A DNA stretch of 64,000 bases from Gonatopus flavifemur (taxonomy: Eukaryota; Arthropoda; Insecta; Hymenoptera; Dryinidae), in NCBI GenBank assembly GCA_018340375.1, contig JAFFJZ010000009.1, positions 12,540,501 through 12,604,500 on the forward strand, in the 5' to 3' direction. Numbering within the stretch: position 1 is the stretch's first letter; each line of letters starts with the position of its first letter. Shown here piece after piece: positions 42,365-54,334 of the stretch. The notes under the pieces were generated by a model, which had not been told where the DNA came from, ran no database searches, and was given only the letters and a program-made list of their open reading frames with translations. The position numbers were made by a program, and so were the translations under genes.

Positions 42365-45278
42365 TGTTACGTCAAAACTATTAGCCTTTTAGTTCTTTAT
42401 GTAACCTTCGATAGTTAAAGGAAGGCATTGGATCATCGAGTCCAATGTTCCCTTTAATACCCCACTTTAGCTAGGATAAAAACCCTAGACGAGGACTGGG
42501 GAGAGGATATTGTTTGAAATAATATAAAGATCAATTTTTATACTGAAATGCAAGATGGTATATTCTAAAAAGAAAAACAATGATGTCTTGAAATTACAAA
42601 GTTACTAAAATAAAATCTTAACTATCATAAGTTCATAAATTCAAATTCAAATTAAGTTAAAGATCTTTTCTGTTCAATATAAGAAAGAGAAATATTCACT
42701 TAATCTTTGAAGAACTTGGATCTTGTTTTAGATGAATTCAATAATTCATCGAATTTCGATTCACTTTAAACAAAACAAAAAAAAATAGGGTTAGAAAAGA
42801 TCAGAAGTGAAAGTATTCTAAAGAAATAGGAGAAATAACTCTGAGGGTTGCTCAGTAGATTAATTTCTCTTCAATGGAATGAAAATAGTTTAATTTCATG
42901 CAATAGGTTTGAGATTTTCAAAAAAATACAAGTATGGAAATAAGGGATTTTGGGAAGGGAGATGATCACTCAGAACCCGAGAAATATTAAGATTTCATAA
43001 TCGATTTTTCATCAACGTAATCGATGGAAATTTAAGGTAGGGAGAGGAAAGGTAAGAGGAAAAATATCCTGAAAAATAAACGTTGTTATCGATTATTCTG
43101 AAAGAGAAAATTAAAAGGAATATAAAAGAATAGATTATAGTTAAAATACCTGTTTCTTAAATTCTGAATTTCAGAGCCTCTTTGAAATTTGATAAATTTT
43201 CTAATTCCTTTCTTGAGAATTCTAAAATTTTCTCGTCATAAGAAAGGTTGTTCAAAAATTTATTCCTTGCTGGACCCGATGAAGGAATATCATTATCTCT
43301 AATTTTCCTATGTTTAATTTTTATTCTTTTGATAATACAAAATATTTTCCTCTCAAGATTGTTAATTCTTTTGTTTACTTCTTGCTCCACTAAAACCAAA
43401 AAGAAAGGAGCAAAGCTATTAATTAAAATTTCTAAAATATGACTTTATTATTCAGAGTTTTTAATAAAATTCTATATTCAAAGAAAATATTTGAAAGAAA
43501 CATTCCTAAATTAGAATTTTCTCTTTCCACATGTATGAAATTATGTTGCAGTCTTTCAAAATCAATCATTAAAGAAAAGAAATTAGGAAAAAAGTAATAG
43601 GAAGAAGGAAAAAGAAAAGATTTTTTACTTACTTTTGTAGAATAACAGGAAAGTTTTCGTTGCTCCACACAAGTCTTATTCAAACCTTTATTGAGTGAAT
43701 GAATATTAGAATCGTGTGTGGAGTTTAACACCTTTTCGAATTCTTTTAATTTCACACAATTTTCCTACTGTAAATTTGAAATATTAACTTCACTTCACTT
43801 TAACTTTTAGAAACGGTAATTAGAATTTGAAATGTTAAAACTTTTCTGTAAGAGTATTGAATTGAGATTTTGAATTTGAACTTGTAAATTTTAGAAAACT
43901 GATTGAACCTTTTTAAAAGAAAGCACGAACAAGAGTATTGAATTGAGATTTTGAATTTGAACTTGTAAATTTTAGAAAACTGATTGAACCTTTTTAAAAG
44001 AAAGCACGAACAAGAGTGAGTTATTCATGCATTTCCGCTCAATTCTCAGCTCGGTTTTTAGATGGTGAGGGAAAATTCCAATAGTAGGGAAATGTGGGTG
44101 GGAATAATAGAATTTCAGAAAGAAGAAAATGGAGTTCAGATAGGTTGAAGTAGCACGGAATCGTGCATTACCTGAGGGTAGGCTTGTCCTTGAAAAGGAA
44201 ATTCTCCATTTTCTTTAATTGGGACAACCCACTTACCCTTTCTCTTGAGCATAATGCCTAACTTATGCTCTCTTTTTAAAATGTATATATTTCTCTTTCT
44301 TGATGTACTATTCTACAGAATTCTTATTTTAATTCAAAATCAATTATTAATTAGAAAATTGTTAGTTGTCAATGATTATTTAAATTATTCACTACAAGAA
44401 CATTTCAAAAAAAATGATAATTTTCTATTCTAATTATTGTAACAAGAATTTCAATATTTATATTCATTTTACTTACCTTCAACTTACCAATACTTACCAT
44501 TTCAAGAACGTAAACTTTCATTATTTTAAATAATGCTCCATTCTGGTTTAAACTTAGAATTTTGCATTATAGAGATGCTAGATTGGGCCAGCATTGGCAG
44601 CCAATCTTGAATTTCTAAACCAATGGTTAAATTGGTGTTAGAATCTGAATTTTCATGTGTATTAACATGTTCAAGGCTGAATTTAACCAAGATCGACGAA
44701 GATCGGCAAACGATACTTCGCCAACCCTGGACCAACCTTGGCCCAACGAAGAGTATTGGGGCTTTTTATTATAAATAAAAAAAAGAAACAAATTGAATAT
44801 TTGTCGTATTCTTTATAGTGAATTTACTTGAGAAATTTCCAGACAGAGTTGGCGACACAATTCTTCGCTCTAATCCTCTGCTGTCTACATTTCAATGAGG
44901 TTTTTATTACGGGGTAATTTGGAATTTGATTTTATTTGGAAAAGGATGTAATAAAAGAGGAAGAAAAGGGTCTCTGGTTTTCCAGATTTACTTGTCCCTT
45001 TTACATACGGCACAAACATAACGGGAACACAAGTTGTTCTCAACTTGTGTTTTAAAGGGAGACTTCTTTTTCTCTATAATTTGAGTGTAAAGAAATCTTC
45101 CTTTACCGTATGTGTAATTCTCCTGGGTCGAATTTATCGATAGGGCAACAGATATTCTGTTTTACCCTATTGATAATTCGTTCATAGAAATTTAACAGAA
45201 GGGAAAGATTCAAAAAAAAAAAACAAATAGAAAAGAGAAAGAGATAAAATTTGGAAGAAATTTTACGTTCTCGTTACA
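42365..45278 (-). repeat. 5' LTR of the large retroelement
   Basis: 2914 bp, nearly identical to 22083-25000; differences are a few substitutions and run-length changes (for example near 44763). It must contain the promoter; I could not pick a convincing TATA box. Confidence 0.95.
43157..43389 (-). CDS. LTR-resident small helical ORF with splice-made start (5' LTR copy)
   Basis: Same as 22877-23109: acceptor ends at 43390, donor GTAAGT at 43632-43627, A|TG start. In this copy it lies downstream of the element's promoter and could be expressed as a first spliced gene. Confidence 0.45.
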
Positions 45279-45807
45279 AACGCAGTACTGCATGGAATGA
45301 ATTTGAGTTTCAGTGTATTTTTGTGATCCGCATTAACCATTGCTGTTTTCTTTTTTCCGTGTACAGTCTTTGTGCGCCAGAATAAAGTATCCTCTCAAAA
45401 GGATTTGGAAGAAATTTCGAATTTGGGGAAAAAACCTAATCGTTGGTATACTGGAATTACACAGGTTTTGAACTGCCATTTTCAGGTTGTGTGATAGAAT
45501 TTTCCAGGTACTATGCAATTGAATTATACAGGTTTTAAACTACAATTTTCAGGTCGTGTGATGGAATTTTCCAGTTATGTTGGAATTCAATCACTGTTGC
45601 ACTGAAATTTCCCACTTTCATTGGACTTCGTCATTTCTGGCCGGAAAAATTCCAAGAATTTATATTAAAAATTTCCTGATTGAGATTTTGAATAATAATT
45701 GTAATTGTAGCGAATAAAATTCGTATATGAGGTTTTTCGAAGACTTTTTCCTTTGTGTATTCTAAATATGAAGCATATGTAGTAATCCCAGCTGGCCTTC
45801 CAGCATG

Positions 45808-45890
45808 TCGCGCTGTAGCTCATCGGTTAAGTCTTAGGTTTCAGTTGGTAGGCAGATAGGAAAGTGTATGTTCAAATCCCGTGAGGTAGA
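45808..45890 (+). ncRNA. tRNA-like sequence, probably a SINE head or tRNA pseudogene
   Basis: TGTAGCTCATCGGTTAAG resembles a pol III A box, and GTTCAAATCCCG about 45 bases later a B box. The arms do not make a clean tRNA cloverleaf by eye. Confidence 0.4.
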
Positions 45891-46223
45891 TATGACTTTC
45901 ATCCATCCATATGAATGATCAAGTTTCTCAACCATCTTGAAACACAAGACTGTGCAAAATCACTTTGCGTCAGCAATTTTTTTTTTAACTTTCATGAATA
46001 TTTTCAGCGATAATTTTCCAATACATGTCCTAGAAAAGTCCAGTTCGTGTACTGAGAAATTCCAGTACTGATGCTCAGGAAATTTCCAGTTTTGATGCTG
46101 AAATTTCATAACATTTGTACTGAATTTTTGCAATACAAATGTGCTAAAATTCCCCGATGCATGGACAGGTTGATCGCTTCCAGTACATGTACTGGAATTT
46201 TCCGGTGAAATTTTTTTACAGTG

Positions 46224-46494
46224 TGGTGAATCCAATATGGTGGACGTGAATATAGTAATTTTGGCTCTTTTGGACAGATCAATATGAAACACGGGTTCCA
46301 GGGGTTTCCGAAGGTGCTGAATCCAAATCCGACGTCAAAACATGAATTCAAGATGGCGGATACAATATGGCGAACATGAATTTATTCATTTCAGCACTCT
46401 TGGGCAGATTTCCATGAAATTGGGTTTCAGAGGTTTCCAAGAATTTAGAATGCGAGTTTCAAATCAGAAAATGAATCCAAGGTGGCGAATCCAA
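46224..46494 (+). repeat. Family-E tandem repeat, about two units
   Basis: Continues the repeat at 20985-21687 after element K; cut off at 46494 by element D. Confidence 0.7.
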
Positions 46495-46682
46495 CTCACA
46501 CAGCACAAATATATTCTATTCATATGATATAAATATAGTTTTCAAAATATCAAATATTTATAAGATATGTGTTGATATCCAGTCCGGGTGTTTTATATAT
46601 TTTATGTATATTAAAATTATCAATTTTCTATATAGAATTCATATTCAATAAATATTGACCAAATATCGTAAGAATATTGATT

Positions 46683-47132
46683 TCATATGTCTGGCAGCAT
46701 AAGCATATTATATACATATAGTAACATGATGAGGTAGAAAATGTTATTTAGAAGCGCCCAAGCTGATAGTTTTTGTCCCAACATCAAAGTTGAATCACAT
46801 TTTGTTTCCGCTATATCAAGATCAGGAGTACTTTGGAGATGAGAATTATCATTATCATATAAAACAGATCTCGTATCATACAGATTCAAATCAATGGTGC
46901 CATATAAATCATTCGATGCAACAGCTCCCATTCCCAACGTATCATTCTGATTATCCGGTGGTAACATTTTAATTGAATCTGAATTTTCATCATCGAGTGG
47001 AACGTTTTCTAATACTTCATTATGTACATTAACTGCAGTAGAAGCATGTGAAGGACTTTCAATTACGGTTAATGAAGTCGCTAATTTTGTCAATATCTTT
47101 CTTTTTGCATATTTAACCTTATTTTGTGGCAT
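46683..47132 (-). CDS. Unrecognised 149-residue ORF, possibly a transposon gene remnant
   Basis: ATG at 47132; basic start (PQNKVKYAKRKILTKL), acidic Ser/Asp-rich middle, and a hydrophobic tail after GQKLSAWALLNN. The last motif recalls KLxxWAxxxNI segments of transposon-borne proteins, and the hydrophobic tail could be an out-of-frame continuation. Low certainty. Confidence 0.3.
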   Translation of the reverse strand: MPQNKVKYAKRKILTKLATSLTVIESPSHASTAVNVHNEVLENVPLDDENSDSIKMLPPDNQNDTLGMGAVASNDLYGTIDLNLYDTRSVLYDNDNSHLQSTPDLDIAETKCDSTLMLGQKLSAWALLNNIFYLIMLLYVYNMLMLPDI

Positions 47133-47689
47133 GATCTTTGGAATTTGATTTTAATCCTAATCTGGAAATATCAACATGATTTCCATTCGAAATCATTATC
47201 AGGGAAATTTGGACATTGAATTCACACACACTTGTCATAACGTATAATGAATAATCTTAATGAATTAATAAATGTTGGGTTATATTACCCAACAGACACC
47301 GCAGGTCTTGAAGACATCCAAGAGATATCTTTAGGAAGACATCTTTTAAAAAAGTCGAGAAGATATCTTTTAGATATCTAAAAGACATCTCACTAAAGAC
47401 ATCTCCAAGATATACCGAAATGATATTTTTTAGACATCTTTCAGAAATGCTGAAAACATGTCTCGAAGGTATTCCGAAAAGACATATTTTAGATGTCTAT
47501 CAAGCATGGTCGAAAAGACATCTTGGAACAATTTCTAAATGATATCTTTTACATGTCTTGAAAATTATGTGAAAGGTAGCGTGAATATCGCACCATATTA
47601 CTTGTTTAAGGCTATAATAAAATATTTTAATGTGACAAGCTATGGAATTTGCGACTGGAAGTTCATGATGGATTTATGAAATTATTTGA

Positions 47690-49390
47690 CTTGGTTGACA
47701 GATGTGAGGTAAAGTTATTGAAATCAAAACATAAATGTGAATAATTAGGTTTATCATTAGGAAACAAAAAAGTGAATTATTTTAGTGAAATGTGCGGTCG
47801 TTCTTGAATTATCGATCAGAGTACATATCAAGAACATTCATTATTGAGTCAAAAAGAAATGATTGAATCAGTTATAGTTGTTGTAAAACGGTAGAAATCA
47901 TAACTTGTGGGTTCAGTGACAATGATTCTAGTTAAGTACTGAAATCAATATTTCTAAAAAAACTCAAAGGTCCAATTCATTTTGTATTAATATGAGGCAT
48001 GAAGGACTCATTTTATTGAAAATATTTCAAAAGAATAGAGGAATGAATTTCCAAAACTTGCATTATTCACTTGGAGCGCATTGGATGGTTCCACTCTTCA
48101 AGTTGAAGAGTACTATTGCAGTTGAAATTTGGAAATTGCCGGAAAAATTCTTATTTTTTCCCGTGAATTCCTCGTTAGGGTGGTGATATACTGGTGGGAA
48201 GAGTTTGAGGGTTGGGCTGAATTTATATTGATCAGAAAAATCCAAATCGTGTTGAAAAAACTAGAACATCTGCCAACTTTGCTTGCGTCTCTTGGGTAAG
48301 GAGTCAAATGTTCTTTATCAAACCAATTTGAGGTGATCAGAGACACATTTAAAAATGAGTGAATTTAAGTGGATATGAAGTGAAACAGGGAAAAGTATCA
48401 ATTGAAATTCATTGTTTACCATGAAAATGTTGAAAAATAAGGAAAGACTCTAGGGGATCCAACTTGTCTTCCAATATTTTTGTTCCAACAATTTTATATG
48501 TTTTATATGATGTTTCTACAAATACATGTTATTTCATACCAATATGTTCACAGAACAGGTTCAAGGACCATGTTTCTGAACTCATTAGTGAAAAAATACA
48601 CAAACGCACATAATACAAGATTGTTGAAACAAAAACATTGAAAGACAACCAGTTAGATTCTCTATAACCTTCCCTTATTTTTTAACATTTTCATGGGAAA
48701 CAATGAATTCCAATTAATATTTTCTCTTGTCTCACTCCATATCAACTTAAATTCACTCATTTTGATGTCTCTTACATCAATTTGGTTTGATAAAGAACAT
48801 TTGATTCCTTACCCAAAAGACGCAAGCAAAGTTGGCAGATGTTCTAATTTTTTCAACACGGTTTGGATTTGTCTGATCACTATAGATTCCACCCAAACCT
48901 CAAACTCTTCCCACCAGTATATCACCACTCTAACCAGAAATTCACCTGAGAAAATAAGAATTTTTCTGGCAATTTCCAATTTTCAACTCCAATAGTACTC
49001 TTCAACTTGAAGAGTGGACCCATCCGATGCGCTCCAAGTGAATAATCCAAATTTCTGAGATTCATTTGCCTCTATTCTTTTGAAATATTTTCAATCAAAC
49101 GAGTTCTCCATGCCTCGTATTATTGCCCAAATGAATTAGACCTCTGAGTTTTTTTTAGAAATATTGATTTCAGTACTTGAGTAGAATCATTGTCAACGAA
49201 CCCACAAGTTATGATTTCTACCATTTCACAACAACTATAACTGATTTAATAATTCCTTTTGGACTCAATAATGAATGTTTTTGATATTTATTCTGATCAA
49301 TGACTGCAGAACGACCGCGAATTTTATTAAAACAATTCACATTTATGTTTTGATGTCAATAACCTAACCTCACATCTGTCAACCGAGTTG
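47690..49390. mobile_element. Fold-back unit with arms of about 750 bp
   Basis: 47690-48455 is the reverse complement of 48662-49390 (moderate divergence), around a centre of about 206 bp. No coding potential: the frames at 47992-48346 and 48693-48995 are two readings of the same palindrome. Confidence 0.8.
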
Positions 49391-50413
49391 CATTAGTTAG
49401 TTGACTTTTATTGTAATCACAAACACCATACATAAAAAAAACCGAGTTGCAATTTTCACACAGGTTAATAAAGTCTATCAATCTATGGATTGTCATGTTC
49501 AAGCGATAGATCATTAAATCAGATGAGCACGTCATTTATATTGATCTTCTTTTATACTGTACACAGTTGTGCCGGTTCAGCTCAGGTCGTTAAAGTGTTA
49601 GGACATTACGCAGCGTAGCATCCCAAACAGCACCGGAAGTCCTCAAAAAGTTTTAAAAACGTATCCATAGTCCCACAGATGTTGGTTCCCGAAAGTATAT
49701 TTTCTAAACATCTTGAGAACATTCATCCAATGTGCTGGCCCACACAGCACATAATATTGCAGCAATATTACAATATTATATATTGCAATGTAATATCACT
49801 GCAATATTACAGTGTCGATAATATATCATAAATCATAATGAAATATTGCGGTAATATTTTGCAAACAGGAATTTGTAATACATGCCTGAACTTGAATCCT
49901 GGCCAATTTGCATGTGAAAATTAGTCCAAATCGGTTGGATATTGTTTTGTTTTTGTAATCATGAGTGTACGTGAAAAATGAATGAAAATGGAAATGTGTG
50001 TTGTGTAGTAAACTTTAGTAGTAGAAGAACGCACAGAGAAAAGTTTATATTAAAGATCACTATATTTTCATGGTACTCGTGGGATATACTTTATTATGAG
50101 GCTCAGAACTATATTTATTTCAAATTATAACATATTTATCTCCATCCTCACGAGAGAGTATGGTGAATGCTCGTATACTTGTGGTCAATAACAACATAAT
50201 CAAGTATATCCCAAAAGTACAATATAAATATGGTAATATCTAATATGAAATTTTCACTGTGCGGGTTCCTTCTGATTCCGGTTCATTGCGATATTTCAAA
50301 ATCCTTCGGAATGCAAAACCAATACCCCTTCCACAGTTTCATTTTTTCTCAAAGATGGAATATTCCGTAAAATATTATGAAAACATCATTTTAAATTATC
50401 ATACTGTCCCTAA

Positions 50414-53400
50414 CCTCCCCGTGGATGATTGCGGGTCTTCCAGGGGGATATTCATGATACCTGTCCTTGATATCCTTTTTATCCATCCCTGGTGGTATCT
50501 GCTTCCTTTACGTGGTGGGGAGGATAAGTATCTCCGAGTTGGATCTTTTTTTTGAGTGGAATGAACTACTCAAGAGAAAGAATACAAACTGAGAGAACCG
50601 AAATCATCCTGATGCCAGAAACATCGGCAAAAACGGAAGGAAAGCAAGGGGAAACTACCTTCCTTGACATGTTTCAATACTTCCCGAGGAAATGAAACCT
50701 TTTCATAACCTGGAATAATATGTAACAAAAACAAACGAACAAATTAATGAACACATGATGGCGCTCTCTCGGGTAAAATATTCCGGAGGTAAACTAGTCT
50801 CCCGTTCGGATCTCCGGCTGGAGGCTGCTCGAGGAAGCTTCATCAGCAAAGAACGAAAACCGAAGAATAGGATAGGGAAAAGAAACAACATTCTTCGAGT
50901 CGGAGCGTGGAATGTTAGATCACTGAGGCAAGTGGGAAAATTAGAAAATTTGAAATGAGAAATGAATAGGTTGAATATAGACGTAATGGGGATTAGCGAA
51001 ATGAGATGGCCACAAGAGGGCGATTTCTGGAGTGGGGATTATAGAATAATTCATACAGGATCAAAGAAAGGTCGAGCAGGTGTAGGAATTGTAATGCATA
51101 AAAGAGTAGGAAATAGAATAGAAAATTATTTGCAACATAATGAACGTGTGATGATGGTTAGAATCAGAACAAAACCGGTAGACACAGTGATCGTCCAAGT
51201 ATACATGCCCACATCTGCATATTCGGAGGAAGATATTGAAAAAACGTACGAAGAAATAGAAGAAGTGATAGAATATGTGAAGGGAGGAGAGAATTTGATA
51301 GTGATGGGGGATTGGAATGCGGTAGTAGGACAAGGAAAAGAGGACAACATGATAGGAGATTTTGCGTTAGGGAGGAGGAACGATAGAGGACAACGTTTAG
51401 TCGAATTTTGTGAAAATCATAAGATGGTTATCACAAACACTTTATTTGAAAATCATCCAAGAAGAATCTACACTTGGAAAATGCCAGGAGATACAGCAAG
51501 ATACCAAATCGATTACATATTAGTGAAACAAAGATTTAGAAACCAAGTGAAAAACTGTAAAACTTATCCCAGTGCAGATGTAGATAGTGATCATAATATG
51601 TTGATGATGAAATGTTCTCTGAAATTCAAATCTCTGAAGAAGAAAAGGAAAATGCAGAAAAGATGGAATTTGAAGAACCTCAAGCAAAAACAAACACATG
51701 AGGCATTCGAGAAAATGTTGGATGAAAAATTGGGAGATCGAAAAGAGAAAGACTTGGGAATAGAGAGGAGATGGACAAAGATGAAGGGGAATATAAGAGA
51801 ATGTGCGGATAAGACTTTGAAGAACAATGGAGTAGAACCTAAAAACCCATGGATAACGGGAGAAATTTTAGAATTGATAAATGAAAGAAGAAAATACAAG
51901 AATAATGATAGCCAAGAAGGCCAGCAACGATACAAATCATTGAGAAATAAAATAATAAGAGAATCAAGGAAAGCAAAAGAACAGTGGTTAGAAGAGAAAT
52001 GTCAGGAAATAGAAATAAGATTGCATTTAGGAAAAATAGATGAAGCATATAGGATTATTAAAAGATTTTTCGGACAAATGAGATCTAGAAGCAATAAGAT
52101 TAGAAACTATCTAGGACGACAATTGATAAAAACGGAAGAGAAAATAGAACAGTGGATCAATCATTTGGAAGACTTGTATAGAGGAAACGATGATATAACA
52201 CTTTTAGAGAAGGAGGAGGATGTAGATGAGGAAGAATTGGGAGATTCGATATTGAGATCAGAATTCGACAAGGCTTTGAGAGAATTGAAAAATAATAAAG
52301 CGCCAGGCATAGATGGCATAAGTGCGGACCTTATAAAAGCCTCCAGTGAAGGAACTCGTGACGCACTGTTTGAATTGATTAGAGATATGTACGAAAAAGG
52401 CGAAGTACCGGAAGATTTCCAAAAGAATAAAATTGTCGCTATCCCGAAAAAACAAGGGGCAGACAAATGCGAGAACTACAGAACGATCAGTTTAACTTCA
52501 CATGCTTCGAAGATACTGACCAAAATTATATACAGGAGGATGGAAAATAAAATAGAGAGTAGATTGGCAGAAGATCAGTTTGGTTTTAGAAAAAATAGGG
52601 GAACGCGAGAAGCGATTTTAGCACTTAGGGCAGTAATTAGAGAAAAGAATAGCGCTGAAGAAATCTGTGTACATAGGTTTTGTAGATATACAAAAGGCTT
52701 TCGATAATGTGGACTGGGAGAAGATGTTTGCGATCCTGAAGAAGGTGTGAATAAATTATAAAGATAGAAGAATAATATACGAATTATATAAGAATCAAAC
52801 TGCAATAATAGACATAGAGGGTCAGGAAGGGGAAGCACAAATAAGAAGAGGGGTGAGACAAGGATGCTCATTATCGCCACTGATTTTCAATTTATATATA
52901 GAAGAAGCAATGAACGAAGTGAAGGAGGAAATTCAATCGAAATTACAGATTCAGGGAGAAAATATAAGTATGTTGAGATTCGCGGATGACATAGCTATAC
53001 TTGCCACGAGTAGTACTGAGTTGGAAAATATTCTCAACACTATGAGAACAATATTATTGGAGAACTATTGTATGAATATAAATAAAGACAAAACAAAATT
53101 CATGATGTGTACAGCAGCGAAAACAGCTAGAAGAACGAAAATCAAAATAGATACCGAGACAATTGAACAGGTGAAAGAATTCAAATATCTAGGAAGCATA
53201 ATTACAGAAAACGGCAAAAGCGAAAGAGATATAAGAGCAAGAATAGCACAAGGGAAACAGGCTTTTTACCAAAAGAAACAGTTATTATGCTCAAAAAATA
53301 TAAGCTTGGAAGTAAGGAAGAAATTCTTGAAAAATTACGTTTGGAGCACAGCACTATATGGTTGCGAAACTTGGACAATGGGGAAAACTGATCAACGAAG

Positions 53401-53771
53401 ACTTGAAGCTTTCGAAATGTGGTGTTATAGGAGGATGCTCAGAATAAAATGGATAGACAAAGTCAAAAATGAAGAAGTACTCGAGCAGATACATGAAGAA
53501 AGAAATCTTTTGAAACACATCGTGAAAAGAAGAAGCAATCTTATAGGACACACATTACGGCATGAGAGTTTATTGAAAACAATATTGGAAGGGAAAATGA
53601 ATGGTAAAACTGGTAAAGGTAGACCTAGAGTAAGTTATATGAAGCAAATCGTACAAGACAAGGGATGTAGTAGATATGTAGAAATTAAACGTTTGGCGGA
53701 TAATAGACAGGGGTGGAGGGTTTCATCAAACCAGTCGTAAGACTGATTACTTCATGATGATGATGATGATG
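50414..53771 (+). mobile_element. RTE-type non-LTR retrotransposon, dead copy
   Basis: 3358 bp between 11-bp target duplications ACTGTCCCTAA (50403-50413 and 53772-53782). It has a GC-richer 5' region, an apurinic-type endonuclease followed by RT, a very short 3' UTR and a 3' (ATG)n tail, as in RTE elements. Confidence 0.88.
50755..53740 (+). pseudogene. RTE endonuclease-reverse transcriptase, several breaks
   Basis: The N-terminal endonuclease begins RVGAWNVRSL; a TGA follows at about 50956-50958. The main frame 50962-52707 holds MGDWNAVVG, IDYILV and DSDHNML of the endonuclease and RT fingers (NNKAPGIDGI, NYRTISLTSHASKI, EDQFGFRKNRGT). A frameshift near 52670 and a TGA near 52748 precede 52853-53740 with RQGCSLSPLIFNLY, RFADDIAI and the WTMGKTDQRRL C-terminal region. 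It inserted after element C and then decayed. Confidence 0.9.
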
Positions 53772-54032
53772 ACTGTCCCTAATTCGGGTCCTAAAACATA
53801 AAAAAAGATAGAGGAATAGTTGTCTCCTCTGTAGGACTTTTGAATGCCATGAGGAGTAGTAAAAATATGCCTGAACTCACATTTGTCTTCAAGAATCAGG
53901 ATTTTTCCAATTTCACCACTGAGCAATATAAAGAGAAAAAAATTAAGAGTTTTTTTATGACCCAAAAAATTTCATATTCCTTGAAACTCACAAAAGTTAC
54001 AGTTGTTATATAAATTACAAGACTTTGAGATG

Positions 54033-54334
54033 ATACCAGTGCCATGAGATCAGCTGATTCTGTCTGTAAAGTTTTCTGAAACGGGTGAAATACAATTGAA
54101 ATATCTTGACGTACCTTTTTTCTTCACCAATCAAACGAAGCTACATCGAAATATCTATTATATTTCACCGGGCTTGTGATAACCAGGAATTTTTCTCTTT
54201 TTGATTGGTTGTTCTATTTAAAAGAAATGCATCATTGATCAATTGCGTTAGAATTCCCAGTCGAAGCACTTCCCTGTTCATCCCCTTTGCGAAATCTCCA
54301 AAAAAATAATCAGCTGCTCTCATGGCACTGGTAT
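54033..54334. mobile_element. MITE of about 300 bp with 28-bp inverted ends
   Basis: ATACCAGTGCCATGAGA at the left and TCTCATGGCACTGGTAT at the right; the target duplication is unclear. The rest of element C here (53783-55150) shows no gene. Confidence 0.7.

Larger units (their letters stand above)
22083..45278 (-). mobile_element. 23.2-kb Ty3/gypsy endogenous retrovirus-like element, minus strand
   Basis: LTRs 22083-25000 and 42365-45278 (about 2.9 kb, starting TGT and ending ACA), 4-bp target duplication AACG at 22079-22082 and 45279-45282, PBS at 42330-42346 and polypurine tract at 25001-25016. Order in the sense of transcription: long leader, gag, protease, RT, RNase H, macrodomain-like segment, integrase, zinc-repeat ORF, env. 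The RT and integrase motifs are Ty3/gypsy (errantivirus-like). At 23 kb it is very large for the group. The LTRs differ by only a few substitutions and some homopolymer lengths, so insertion is recent. Confidence 0.95.
21688..46223. mobile_element. Element K: CACTGTRAAAA ends and GGAAATTTCC-type palindromes, split by the retroelement
   Basis: Left part 21688-22082 begins CACTGTGAAAAG; right part 45279-46223 ends TTTTTTTACAGTG. Both carry many copies of an ACTGGAAATTTCCAGT-like palindromic word. The element interrupts the family-E repeat, which resumes at 46224. No transposase seen. Confidence 0.5.

Noticed and set aside
47992..48995. Similar small ORFs on both strands
   Set aside because: They are the two arms of one fold-back element, so their likeness reflects the palindrome and not a protein family.
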